A stretch of DNA of 54,714 bases from NCBI GenBank assembly GCA_036375715.1, contig DASVBS010000023.1, forward strand, positions 1 to 54,714, in the 5' to 3' direction. This document shows, piece by piece, positions 24,537-33,267 of the stretch (its first letter is position 1; each line of letters starts with the position of its first letter). Below the pieces are notes generated by a model. The model was given only the letters and a program-made list of their open reading frames with translations, had not been told where the DNA came from and did not search any database. The stretch comes from Longimicrobiaceae bacterium. GTDB lineage: Bacteria > Gemmatimonadota > Gemmatimonadetes > Longimicrobiales > Longimicrobiaceae. The translations under genes and the position numbers were made by a program.

Positions 24537-25598
24537 TCAACCACCGTCCGCGGCCTCAATGAGCCTGCGTGCACAGACGAAGAGGCTCCGCATCTCCTCC
24601 TCGAAGCCCGAACCGCCGTTGAGGTCGTTGAGGGCGACGCCCCCGTTTCCGATGGCCGCATGGATGATCCGGCCGCCTCCCCGTGAGATGGCCACGTGCG
24701 AGATGCGCGGGCCCTCCTCCGCAAAAAAGAGTAGATCCCCCGCCCGCAGCGCGCTGAAGTCCGGACCAGGATCCACCGGGTCGCCCAGGAGCGCTTGCTG
24801 ATCGGAATCGCGGGGCAGCTCGAGCCCGTGCGCGCGGAAGACGACCTGTACGAGGCCGGAGCAGTCGACGCCGGCGCGGGTGACGCCTCCCCAGACGTAC
24901 GGGGTTCCCATCCACTCCCGAGCCGTCTCCACGATCCGGTTCCCGATCAATGGAAACCGACGTGCTCTCTCCGACTCCCGTACGAGCTCTCCCTCGGCCC
25001 GCACCTCGCGCCCGTCGGGCAGTCGCACACGCCCGTTCTCGAGGGCCAACACGCGGGCACCCCAGGGTAGAAGTGCCAGCCGCACCCCGTGGTCATCGAT
25101 CGCTACGGCCTCGAGCGCCATACAGGGTTCCCCGCCGACACCCATCAGCCAGTCCCGCGCCTCGACCTCATCCACCAGGCGCAGGTAGCCGCGGTGAAGC
25201 CAGCCCAGGTAACCGTCCTCTGAGCGGCATTGCAGCCAACGACCGTGCTGGCGATAGACCAGCAGGCGCTGCCCGAGCACGACCTGCGATACCTGCGGAT
25301 CCCCGATGAACGGTGCGCTCAGCATCGGGGCGAGAGCAGTCACGCAGAGCGCGTGGGTGAGCCGCTCCTCGTCCAGCGGCAGGCGCACCACCTCGACCCG
25401 GAGCGGCCGCTGGGCGTCGATTCGTCCGATCCGCTCGTTCAGCGCTTCAGCCGCCGCCGGCTCGGAGGTCACGCCCACGACGACGACCGCCTGCCCCTCC
25501 TCCATCACCTCGACCTCGAAGATCGCGGTGCGCGGATCGGCGGCGAGCTCCGACCTGACGGCGGCGACGATCCCCTCGAGCCTCTGGATCAGGTCCAT
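24537..25598 (-). CDS. NlpC/P60 (C40) peptidase with BON-like and SH3-like regions
   Basis: The 353-residue protein ends in an NlpC/P60 domain with catalytic Cys in GVDCSGLVQ, His in ISHVAISRG and a further polar residue in the RIIHA strand. Before it lie SH3-like segments (GQRLLVYRQHGRWLQCR ... GYLGWLHRGYLRLVD). The first 75 residues (IVAAVRSELAADPRTAIFEV) resemble a BON-type fold. No signal peptide is seen, so how it reaches the cell wall is unclear. The family cleaves peptide bonds in murein. It overlaps the aminotransferase gene by ten bases. Confidence 0.88.
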   Translation of the reverse strand: MDLIQRLEGIVAAVRSELAADPRTAIFEVEVMEEGQAVVVVGVTSEPAAAEALNERIGRIDAQRPLRVEVVRLPLDEERLTHALCVTALAPMLSAPFIGDPQVSQVVLGQRLLVYRQHGRWLQCRSEDGYLGWLHRGYLRLVDEVEARDWLMGVGGEPCMALEAVAIDDHGVRLALLPWGARVLALENGRVRLPDGREVRAEGELVRESERARRFPLIGNRIVETAREWMGTPYVWGGVTRAGVDCSGLVQVVFRAHGLELPRDSDQQALLGDPVDPGPDFSALRAGDLLFFAEEGPRISHVAISRGGGRIIHAAIGNGGVALNDLNGGSGFEEEMRSLFVCARRLIEAADGG

Positions 25599-26767
25599 CC
25601 CTCCCTGCTGCTCGCCGTCAGCACCTCAAGGGCGATGCCGACGTCGGCTTCGTCATTGTAGAAGTGGGGCGACAGCCGGATCGCCCCTTCCCGGCGCCCG
25701 CAGGTGATCCCGGCTGCCTGAAGGCGCGCCAGGACCCGCTCGATCCCCGGGGTTCGGAAGGCCAGGATGGCAGATCGGTGGCGCTCGTCGGGAGCGCTCA
25801 CGAGCTCCACGTCGTCCCGCGATTCGATCCATTCGAGCACCGGGGCGAGGAGCCGGCGGGTATGCGCGGCGATCCGCCCGACGCCGACCTCCTGAAGCAG
25901 CTCCAGCGAAGCCGTGAAGCCCGCGAAATCATGAAACGGAAGGGTCGCCACCTCGAAGCGCCGTGCGTCCGAGCGCAGCCCCCAGCGGTAGTCCGTCAGC
26001 GCCGCCAGGTCGGAGCTGGCAGTCATCCCGGTCCACCCGATCAGCACGGGGTCGATCCGCTCCAGCAAGGCTCGGCGAACGTAGACGAAGCCGGTTCCGA
26101 ACGGAGCGCAGAGCCATTTCTGCCCACCGGTGGCGAGGATGTCGATGCAGGCGACATTCACGTCGATCGGCAGCTGACCGAGCGACTGGATGGCGTCGAC
26201 CACGAAGAAGATCTCACGCTCCCGGCAGAAGCGGCCGAACTTTTCCAGATCGGCCCGATAGCCGGTGGCGAACTGCACGGAAGAGAGGGCGAACACTCCG
26301 ACGTCGCCCCGGTCGAGCCGCTCGAGGAGCCTCGCCTCGTCGGGACGCCCCTGGGAGTCGGTGGGTACGATCTCCAGCCGCGCTCCCGGCGCCGCCATCC
26401 AGGGGTAGACGTTGCTGGGGAACTCGCGGTCGCTCACCACGATCGTCGACCCCGAGCGGATCGGCAGCCCCAACGCCGCGAGGTTGATCCCGAAGCTGGT
26501 ATTCCACCCCAGCGCGATCTCCTCGGCGCTCGCGCCAATGAGCCTGGCTGCCGCGGCGCGTGCCCTTGCGAGCACCTCTACGAGCTTCTCGTCAGGGAGC
26601 CCGCAAGGGTCGGCACGGAGCGCGTTCAGCTCCTCCATGGCGCGACGCGCCCGCAATGGGAGGGGCGTGAAGCTCGCCGCGTTCAGATAGCCCGGAGAGA
26701 GCTCCGGGAACTCGGCGGCGCGAAGGGCTTCGACGTCGAACGGCGGGCGCAGGGTCAGCTCGGTCAT
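25589..26767 (-). CDS. Class V aminotransferase-like PLP enzyme
   Basis: The 392-residue protein belongs to the aminotransferase class V / cysteine desulfurase-like group. The PLP Lys lies in ATGGQKWLCAPFGTGFVY and the PLP-pairing Asp in FFVVDAIQSLGQ; the N-terminus has GYLNAASFTPLPLRA. Small relatives include IscS, isopenicillin-N epimerases and phosphoserine transaminases, so the substrate is open. It probably shares a transcript with the NlpC/P60 gene, which it precedes. Confidence 0.85.
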   Translation of the reverse strand: MTELTLRPPFDVEALRAAEFPELSPGYLNAASFTPLPLRARRAMEELNALRADPCGLPDEKLVEVLARARAAAARLIGASAEEIALGWNTSFGINLAALGLPIRSGSTIVVSDREFPSNVYPWMAAPGARLEIVPTDSQGRPDEARLLERLDRGDVGVFALSSVQFATGYRADLEKFGRFCREREIFFVVDAIQSLGQLPIDVNVACIDILATGGQKWLCAPFGTGFVYVRRALLERIDPVLIGWTGMTASSDLAALTDYRWGLRSDARRFEVATLPFHDFAGFTASLELLQEVGVGRIAAHTRRLLAPVLEWIESRDDVELVSAPDERHRSAILAFRTPGIERVLARLQAAGITCGRREGAIRLSPHFYNDEADVGIALEVLTASSREGWT

Positions 26768-26917
26768 GAAACAGATGCGGGGTTCGGTAAGCGGCGGACA
26801 GCTTACGTCGGCGTCGTTGCGAGCTCAAGCCGAAGGCACGTAAATACTGTCCTGGTGTATGGCTGCGTGCGTTCAACGCATTCCTCACGCCGCGGGTCGG
26901 ACGAGGCCGCAGCGTCC

Positions 26918-27565
26918 ATGAAAATAGTCGCAATCGAGAAGGTCGCGGGCGCTCGCGAGCGGGTGCGACTGCGGCTTGACAGCGGCGAGGCGGTGGAGCT
27001 CGCGGCCGAGGTGGTCTACCGGGCGGGATTCCGTGACGGGGAGGAAGTCGCGTCGTGCGTGCTGGAGGAGGCTCTGCTGCAGGACCTGGCGTGGCGCGCG
27101 CGTGAGGCGGGGTTACGCCTGCTGGCGCACCGGCCTCGCACCGTGTCGGAATTGCGGCTGCGGCTTGCGCGCAAGGGCTTTCCGCCGGAGGTGGTGGAGC
27201 GCTGTCTGGAGGAGCTCGCCGGCAAGGGCTTACTGGACGACGGCGCTTTTGCAGAGATGTTCGCGCGGGACCGCGTGCGCTTGCAGCCGCGAGGGCGTAG
27301 GCGGGTGCTGGGCGAGCTGAGAGCGAAGGGGGTCCAGGCCGAGACCGCCGATGCCGCCCTCGACCAGGTTTTCGCCGAGGAGGAGGTGGACGAGCTCTCG
27401 CTCGCGCGGCAGGCTGCGCGGCGGTGGCGGCGGCGATCCGGCGAGGACCCGCGCCGCGCACGTCAGCGGTTCATGGCCTTTCTCGCGCGTAGAGGCTTCC
27501 CTTCCGAGGTGGCCCGTCGGGTCGCGGAGGAGGTGCTCGGTTCCGAGGAAGCCGCTGACTGGTAA
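26918..27565 (+). CDS. recX: RecA regulator RecX
   Basis: RecX caps and disassembles RecA filaments. The 215-residue protein has the three-helix repeats of the family: LAHRPRTVSELRLRLARKGF (first), LLDDGAFAEMFARDRVR and GRRRVLGELRAKGVQ (second), RQRFMAFLARRGF (third). A beta-strand N-terminal extension (KIVAIEKVAGARERVRLRLD) is as in Gram-positive type RecX. recA is not adjacent. The start is ATG 26918; upstream open frame is antisense to the aminotransferase. Confidence 0.93.
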   Translation: MKIVAIEKVAGARERVRLRLDSGEAVELAAEVVYRAGFRDGEEVASCVLEEALLQDLAWRAREAGLRLLAHRPRTVSELRLRLARKGFPPEVVERCLEELAGKGLLDDGAFAEMFARDRVRLQPRGRRRVLGELRAKGVQAETADAALDQVFAEEEVDELSLARQAARRWRRRSGEDPRRARQRFMAFLARRGFPSEVARRVAEEVLGSEEAADW

Positions 27566-27573
27566 GCAGGCAA

Positions 27574-27849
27574 TCACTCGAACATGTCCCACGCGTGCTC
27601 GAGATCCTTCCGAGAGTAGACCCGGAAGGCAGTGAGGGTATTGGTCCGCTCGATCCCCGGGACGCGCGCGATCTCCTCGGTGACGACCTGCGCGACCTGC
27701 TCGAATTCCTGCACCCGGACAATCGCAACCAGGTCGTATTCGCCTGAAACCGAGTAGACCTCCGCCACTCCCTCGATGTTGGCGATCCGTCGCGCCAACG
27801 AGGGGATGTCACCGGGGACTGCACGGATAAGGACGACTGCTGCCAGCAT
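27574..27849 (-). CDS. Stand-alone Lrp/AsnC ligand-binding (RAM) domain protein
   Basis: The 91-residue protein consists only of the RAM/ACT-like domain of Lrp/AsnC regulators (AAVVLIRAVPGDIPSLARRI ... GEYDLVAIVRV ... GIERTNTLTAFRVY). The DNA-binding HTH is absent. Such single-domain proteins bind amino acids and may act with full-length Lrp proteins. ATG 27849 follows a purine-rich GATGGAGGTACC sequence. Convergent with recX, eight bases apart. Confidence 0.88.
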   Translation of the reverse strand: MLAAVVLIRAVPGDIPSLARRIANIEGVAEVYSVSGEYDLVAIVRVQEFEQVAQVVTEEIARVPGIERTNTLTAFRVYSRKDLEHAWDMFE

Positions 27850-28058
27850 TCTGGTACCTCCATCGAGGCGATGATGGGCGGACGGACCGCCGCGGTTGCG
27901 GCACGCGCACCGGGTGAGTGACGGCAGGCCACGCGCCGCGCGTCTGACATAGGGGAAAGCAAGAAAATGGCCGTTCAGAGCCCCTGGCCCCGGAAGGCCC
28001 GGCCGCGCATTCTACACTGCCACGCGGCCCCAGACTACAGTCCGATCAAGAAGGAGAG

Positions 28059-28997
28059 ATGAGCGACATTCTGTTCGCGGACGACGATCCGGCAATGCGG
28101 GAGATGGTTTCCCAGGTCTTCGGGTCCGCCGGCTATCGCATCCGCCTTGCCGAAAACGGGAACGAAGCGCTCGCGGAGCTGCGACGGGCCGAGCCTGCCA
28201 TCGCCGTGCTCGATTACCGGATGGGCTCGCCCGACGGCCTGGAGGTCTGTCGCCAGATCAAGTCCAACCCCCGTCTCCAGCACCTTCCGGTTCTGATCCT
28301 CACCGGTGAGAGTGAGATCGAGAGCCGCCTCGCCGGCTTCGAGGCCGGCGCCGATGATTATCTGGGCAAACCCTTCGATCCCCGCGAGCTTCTCGCTCGC
28401 GTGCGTGCGATGCTCCTCCTGGCCCAACGCGGATTGGACCGTAACCCGACCAGCGGCCTTCCCGGCGGTGAGGCCATGTACCGGGAGTTCGAGCGGCATC
28501 GCCAGCAAGGGAAACCCTTCTGTATCTGCTACCTGGACCTCGACCACTTCAAGCCCTTCAGCGACCGGTTCGGCTTCGCGGCCGCGGACCAGGTGATCCG
28601 TGCGGTGGGGTCGATCCTGATTCGCGTGACCCCGTCGGGGACCTTCGTCGGTCACGTGGGAGGGGACGATTTCGTCGTCTTCGCGAAGTGCTCCGATGCG
28701 CGGGCGCTGATGAAAGAAGCGCAACGCCTGCTTCGAGAAGCGCTGCGCGAGATCCTTCCCAACGGAGAAGGCAACAAGGAAACCTATCGCGGCGTCGATC
28801 GGGAGGGGGTCACGCGCGACTTCCGGTTGACCAGGCTCACTGCCGCCATCATTGAGGTGGACCCGCGGGGCATGGATTCCATGTTCGACCTCAGCCAGAT
28901 GGTGGCCGAGGCGAAGCGGCGGGCGAAGCACCCGGCGGGAGACGGGATCGCGGAGCTGAAGTATTCGCGAGTCGCGTCAGATCCACGTCGCTCCTGA
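28059..28997 (+). CDS. Response regulator with degenerate GGDEF domain
   Basis: The 312-residue protein has a REC domain (residues 1-125) with DDD, phospho-acceptor Asp in AVLDYRM, and Lys in YLGKPFDP. A linker leads to a GGDEF-like domain. Its active-site loop reads GGDDF, the usual DxLTGLPN is NPTSGLPG, and NDxxGHxxGD is SDRFGFAAAD. Cyclic di-GMP synthesis is doubtful; it may bind GTP or act as a receptor. AGGAG lies before ATG 28059. Confidence 0.9.
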   Translation: MSDILFADDDPAMREMVSQVFGSAGYRIRLAENGNEALAELRRAEPAIAVLDYRMGSPDGLEVCRQIKSNPRLQHLPVLILTGESEIESRLAGFEAGADDYLGKPFDPRELLARVRAMLLLAQRGLDRNPTSGLPGGEAMYREFERHRQQGKPFCICYLDLDHFKPFSDRFGFAAADQVIRAVGSILIRVTPSGTFVGHVGGDDFVVFAKCSDARALMKEAQRLLREALREILPNGEGNKETYRGVDREGVTRDFRLTRLTAAIIEVDPRGMDSMFDLSQMVAEAKRRAKHPAGDGIAELKYSRVASDPRRS

Positions 28998-29004
28998 GCG
29001 GGGC

Positions 29005-29811
29005 TCAGGCCAGTTCCCCCGGCTTCTGCCCGCCAGTCAGGCGCCTTCCCGCGCGCATCAGCTCCGGAAACTCGTAAACGATCACCCCTTCGTCGGTCAC
29101 CTCCGAAGTCACCCGCAAGCCATCATCCATCGACTGAAGCACCTTCTCGGCCCGCTTCATCGTCCATCCCAGCTCCGCCGCCACCTCTGACACGGTCAGC
29201 TGACCGCCCTTCCGGCCGGCCAGTTGGAGAACGGGGAGCTGCAGGGCGCTCAGCAGTGCCTCCCTGCGCCGCTCCCGATCGTGCGCGGCCGCTTGCTGCA
29301 GGGCGATGCCCGCCGTTGCCGCCAGGCCCGCACCGACGATCGGCCCGATCTCGGAGACCGCGATTCCGAGCACGACCAGGAAGGCGGCAAAGAGATAGGC
29401 GATGATCGACAGTGCCTGCTTGCCGCCACCCGAGCTCACCGGCACCGGCGGCGGCGCAGGCTGAGACGGTTGGGCGGCGTGGACCAGCGCCACCACTCCG
29501 TCCTTCCCCCAGCCTCGTCCGCAGCGAGGGCAGACCAGGTGGTCGCGGCGAATCAGGTAATAGATCAGCCCACCCACCCCCATGATACCGGAGGTGAGCA
29601 GGGTGATGCCGATCGCGGCCGCCACGTGGGTGCCGCGGGAGAAGTAGGGAATTCCCTCGCCACGGTAGCCGCAGCGGGGACAGATCGCTGCAGCCACTGG
29701 GGACCGCCCGAATCGCGGAGCTTCTGCAAGCCGCCGGTCCGTCAGGGCCCCGCAGGTGTCACAGCGCGTCCGTCCCTCTACCAGCCGTGCTCCGCAGGTT
29801 GAACAGTACAT
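29005..29811 (-). CDS. Zinc-ribbon membrane protein with C-terminal winged-helix-like region
   Basis: The 268-residue protein has three pairs of CxxC: CSTCGARL with CDTCGAL near the start, CPRCGYRG near residue 43, and CPRCGRGW near residue 93. Hydrophobic segments lie at about 63-88 and 130-175. The last 75 residues (GGQLTVSEVAAELGWTMKRA) look like a winged-helix fold. The family is unknown; a membrane-linked sensor is possible. Convergent with the response regulator, seven bases apart. Confidence 0.7.
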   Translation of the reverse strand: MYCSTCGARLVEGRTRCDTCGALTDRRLAEAPRFGRSPVAAAICPRCGYRGEGIPYFSRGTHVAAAIGITLLTSGIMGVGGLIYYLIRRDHLVCPRCGRGWGKDGVVALVHAAQPSQPAPPPVPVSSGGGKQALSIIAYLFAAFLVVLGIAVSEIGPIVGAGLAATAGIALQQAAAHDRERRREALLSALQLPVLQLAGRKGGQLTVSEVAAELGWTMKRAEKVLQSMDDGLRVTSEVTDEGVIVYEFPELMRAGRRLTGGQKPGELA

Positions 29812-29923
29812 TCAGCTCCACTCCGATTCGCCCCGAGTCGCAGCGATACCTCCTCTTCACTACGCTGCAGGGGGCGGAAAGATTCGCTTGCCTGCGGGGC
29901 CGGAGCGAGCGGCGCAACACCCC

Positions 29924-31447
29924 CTACCAGCGGACGCGCGCCCCTCGCACGTCGATGTGCACGAACGGCCCATGGTAGGCGTTCGCCTCGTACAGTCCCG
30001 CACCGCCGGTCAACTCCGGGTAGCGCTGCTCGACCCGCTCGACCGCGCGCAACAGCACCGCCGCGTCGGCGATGTCGTGCCTTCCATCCCCGTTCAGGTC
30101 GTCGATGTAGCCGTCGTGATCTCCATCGACCCAGACGTCGGCCGCATCCCCGTACATGTGACGGGATAGCGCGGCGCGCCCGTCCCCGCCGGGACCGTTG
30201 TATTGCGGCGTGCGAAAGCCGCTCATCACATGCATATCCAACGCCCTCACGCCCATGCGATTCAGCTCCTGGAGCACCAGCTCGAGCTTGTCGATCAGGC
30301 GCATGTTCAGAACGAGGTACTTCGGCCAGACGTCGAACTGATCCTTGGTGAGGAACTGGCGCAGCCGGAAGTGCTCCGAGATCTGTAGATCCTGGTTCTC
30401 GGGAGTGACCTCGATGAAAGAGGACGGTGGCGCGTAGTTGTCGGAGCGAGAGGTGCCCTCGGTCGGGTAGTAACCGACGTGGTATCCGTTCAGGTAGGCT
30501 CCGCGCTTCGCCGAGAAGGGCACGGTGGTTATGAACGCAAGCCGCTCCGCCGCGTCATCCTCTTCAGCCCCGCCCCCCTCGGACCGCAGCAGCCAGACGC
30601 CGGGGTCATCCGGAGCGACCACCATGTTCCTGGCCACCGGCTCTCCCAGGACATGAGGACGATCCGTGCCGCCCACCGGCTCCCCCAGAACCCCAGGGCG
30701 CTCCGCGTCACCGGCCGGCTCTCCCCGCGCTCCCGGACGCTCCCCACCGTCTACCGGCTCGCCTAACAAAGCAGGGCCTTCGGTATCCCGAAGCGGCTCG
30801 CCCGGCAAAGCGGGGCCTTCGGTGTCGCCCACGGGCTCTCCCAGCACACGGGGCCGGTCCGGATCACCAGCCGGCCCCCTCTCTAAACCCCGACCCTCCG
30901 CGCGGCCTACCGGCGCCCCCAGCAGGGCAGGGTCTTCCGCGCCGCCGACCGGGCTGCCCAGCACACGAGGCTGGTCCGTGCCGCGAACTGGCTGCCCCAG
31001 CAGGGAGGGGCCTTCGGTGCGGTTCAACGGCTCGCCCAGCAATCCCCGATGCCCGGTGCCGTACACCGGCTCCCAACGCACCGCACCCGGCTCGGCTCCG
31101 AGCACCGTCACCAGCGGTTCAGCCAGTGGTCGGCCGTTCGTGATCACGGCCGCGCGCAGCGCGCCGCTGATCCCGAACACCTGCCTTTCCGCCACGGCCC
31201 TCGCTCGCGCCGCCTCCGGTGATTCGACCCCCTCACTCGTGGCGGGAGCGTTCCCCTCCGCCACACCGCTCGAGGGCGAGACCGAGAACACCGGCTCGCT
31301 CACGGGGGTCCCCAACGGGGTAGCGCCTTCAGAGCCGGGCAGGACGGCCGGATCTGGCGCCACGCTCTGCGCCGAAGCGTCGGCAAGCCAGAGCGAGCAG
31401 AATACGCAGGCGAGCGACAGGAACGAGGAGCGTCGGATCATCGGCAT
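29924..31447 (-). CDS. Secreted M15-like peptidase with 13-residue tandem repeats and Ca-loop insertion
   Basis: The 507-residue protein starts MPMIRRSSF with a signal peptide ending around ADASAQ; ATG 31441 is an alternative start. Residues about 122-272 consist of 13-residue repeats rich in Gly, Pro, Glu and Asp (LGEPVGDTEGPAL type). The C-terminal 150 residues match the YcbK/M15 peptidase group: S-R-H-x-x-G-x-A-x-D in SRHMYGDAAD, and HGPFVHIDVRG. Between these lie two acidic loops (DGDHDGYIDD, DLNGDGRHD) with a dockerin-like helix. It would act on murein peptides in the periplasm or outside. Divergent from gpmI. Confidence 0.8.
   Translation of the reverse strand: MPMIRRSSFLSLACVFCSLWLADASAQSVAPDPAVLPGSEGATPLGTPVSEPVFSVSPSSGVAEGNAPATSEGVESPEAARARAVAERQVFGISGALRAAVITNGRPLAEPLVTVLGAEPGAVRWEPVYGTGHRGLLGEPLNRTEGPSLLGQPVRGTDQPRVLGSPVGGAEDPALLGAPVGRAEGRGLERGPAGDPDRPRVLGEPVGDTEGPALPGEPLRDTEGPALLGEPVDGGERPGARGEPAGDAERPGVLGEPVGGTDRPHVLGEPVARNMVVAPDDPGVWLLRSEGGGAEEDDAAERLAFITTVPFSAKRGAYLNGYHVGYYPTEGTSRSDNYAPPSSFIEVTPENQDLQISEHFRLRQFLTKDQFDVWPKYLVLNMRLIDKLELVLQELNRMGVRALDMHVMSGFRTPQYNGPGGDGRAALSRHMYGDAADVWVDGDHDGYIDDLNGDGRHDIADAAVLLRAVERVEQRYPELTGGAGLYEANAYHGPFVHIDVRGARVRW
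30632..31080 (-). repeat. 39-base coding repeats, about 11 copies
   Basis: Within the M15-like gene, eleven 13-residue units plus a partial one follow in register. Examples are RWEPVYGTGHRGL (degenerate), LGQPVRGTDQPRV, LGSPVGGAEDPAL, LGEPVGDTEGPAL and LGEPVGGTDRPHV. Each unit keeps GxP and a later acidic residue and Pro. The copies differ at the base level, so the array has been under selection rather than freshly expanded, and it is likely a stalk or spacer. Confidence 0.85.
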
Positions 31448-31662
31448 GCGGCTCAGGATCGTCTCGCTGGACGGAAAGTATCGACCTGTGCGGTGAGACC
31501 CGCTCGTACAATACCTCGCCGTGTGGGTTCCGTCGATCGGCACCAATCGGCGCCCCGGGGTAGGAGTCAGGTGGGCGGGGTGGCAGCGGTTCGTACCCCC
31601 GGATAGATTCGTCGCACCCCGCGGCGGGGGATTCGCCTTTCAGTACCGAGCCTACGCGACTC

Positions 31663-33267
31663 ATGGAACACAGTGATACCAATGCATCCACCGGCCGCGA
31701 TCGGCCGCGCGCCTGCCTCGTAATCCTCGACGGCTGGGGGCTGCGGGAGCCGGCGGACGACAACGCCGTGACTCTTGCGCACACGCCGACGTGGGATCGC
31801 CTCTGGGGTAGCGGCGACTATCCCCGCGGGAAGCTCACGACACATGGCCCGGCGGTGGGCCTGCCCGAGGGGCAGATGGGCAACTCGGAGGTCGGGCACC
31901 TGAACCTCGGCGCCGGCCGCGTGGTGATGCAGACGATCCAGCGCATCTCGCACGCCATCGAAACGGGGGAGTTCTTCCAGAACGAGCCGCTGGTGAAGCT
32001 GATGCGGCAAGCGAAGGAGAACGGTCGCACCGTGCACCTGATGGGACTGGTCGGACGCGGGGGCGTGCACGCCATCGACAGCCATCTGCTTGCGCTGGTG
32101 GAAATGGCCGACCGCCACCAGATCCCCCGGACGCGCATTCACGCCTTCCTCGACGGGCGGGATACCCCTCCCCAGTCTGCGCGCGACTTCGTCACCGAGC
32201 TGGTGGGCCGCTGTAACAACAATCGCGATTGCCTCGTTGCTTCGGTGATGGGCCGCTACTGGGCGATGGACCGCGATAAGCGCTGGGATCGGACGCAGCG
32301 CGCCTACGACGCACTCGTGTACGGACGCGGACGGCACGTGCACGACCCGGTGAAGGCGATCGCCGACGCGTACGACCAGGGAGAGACGGACGAGTTCGTA
32401 CAGCCCTGTGTAGTGGTGGGAGAGGACGGAAAGCCCGTCGGGCTGATCGAAGACGGGGATGCCGTGGTCTTCTTCAACTTTCGTGCGGATCGCGCCCGTC
32501 AGCTCACCCATGCGCTGGCGTCGAAGGGCTTCGACAAGTTCGACCGCGGAGAGAACCCTCCGCGCATCGAGATCGTGACGATGACGCCGTACGACGAGGA
32601 GCTGCCATTGGAGGCGGCGTTCCCGCCGCAGTCGATGGAGAACATCCTCGCGGACGTCCTGGTGGCCAACGGCCGCACCAGCTTCCGTACGGCGGAGACG
32701 GAGAAGTACCCGCACGTGACCTACTTCTTCAACGGCGGGAAAGAGGAGGCTCCTCCTGGAGAGGAGCGTCGGATGGTGCCCTCCCCTCGCGTCGCCACCT
32801 ACGACCTGCAGCCGGAGATGAGCGCCGAGGGCGTGGCGGACGGGCTGGTCGAGGCAATCCGGGAGCGCCGGCACGACCTCTACGTGTGCAATTTCGCCAA
32901 TCCCGACATGGTCGGGCACACCGGCGTGCTCGAGGCGGCGATCAAAGCGGTCGAGACCGTCGATGCCCAGCTCGCGCGGGTGGTGCAGGCCTGTGAGGAA
33001 ACAGGGACCGCGCTGTTGGTGACCGCGGATCACGGCAACTGTGAACAGATGTGGGATCCCGAGACCAACGGTCCGCACACCGCCCACACCACCAACCGGG
33101 TGGGAATCGTCCTGGTCGAGCCGGAGGGCCGCCGCACCGCGACCGAGCTGGCGGACGGGGCGCTGTGCGACGTGGCTCCCACCCTGCTCGGCCTGCTGCG
33201 GATTCAGCAGCCCAAGGAGATGACGGGGCGCGACTTGCGGCGCGGGGCGGCGGAGGTGGCGGCGTGA
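31663..33267 (+). CDS. gpmI: 2,3-bisphosphoglycerate-independent phosphoglycerate mutase
   Basis: GpmI interconverts 3- and 2-phosphoglycerate using manganese. The 534-residue protein has LVILDGWGLRE at the start, MGNSEVGHLNLGAGR (catalytic Ser), FLDGRDTPP, DADGAV-type loop VFFNFRADRARQ, NFANPDMVGHTG and TADHGNCEQM, all the family's metal and substrate motifs. ATG 31663 begins a short non-conserved leader. It overlaps the next gene by four bases (GTGA). Confidence 0.97.
   Translation: MEHSDTNASTGRDRPRACLVILDGWGLREPADDNAVTLAHTPTWDRLWGSGDYPRGKLTTHGPAVGLPEGQMGNSEVGHLNLGAGRVVMQTIQRISHAIETGEFFQNEPLVKLMRQAKENGRTVHLMGLVGRGGVHAIDSHLLALVEMADRHQIPRTRIHAFLDGRDTPPQSARDFVTELVGRCNNNRDCLVASVMGRYWAMDRDKRWDRTQRAYDALVYGRGRHVHDPVKAIADAYDQGETDEFVQPCVVVGEDGKPVGLIEDGDAVVFFNFRADRARQLTHALASKGFDKFDRGENPPRIEIVTMTPYDEELPLEAAFPPQSMENILADVLVANGRTSFRTAETEKYPHVTYFFNGGKEEAPPGEERRMVPSPRVATYDLQPEMSAEGVADGLVEAIRERRHDLYVCNFANPDMVGHTGVLEAAIKAVETVDAQLARVVQACEETGTALLVTADHGNCEQMWDPETNGPHTAHTTNRVGIVLVEPEGRRTATELADGALCDVAPTLLGLLRIQQPKEMTGRDLRRGAAEVAA

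Noticed and set aside
25664-26917. Long open frame on the plus strand continuous with recX
   Set aside because: It is antisense to the class V aminotransferase, whose PLP motifs are clear. RecX begins at ATG 26918 by family length.
30632-31080. Regular repeats as a CRISPR array
   Set aside because: The 39-base units are contiguous, diverged and in frame as 13-residue repeats; there are no spacers.
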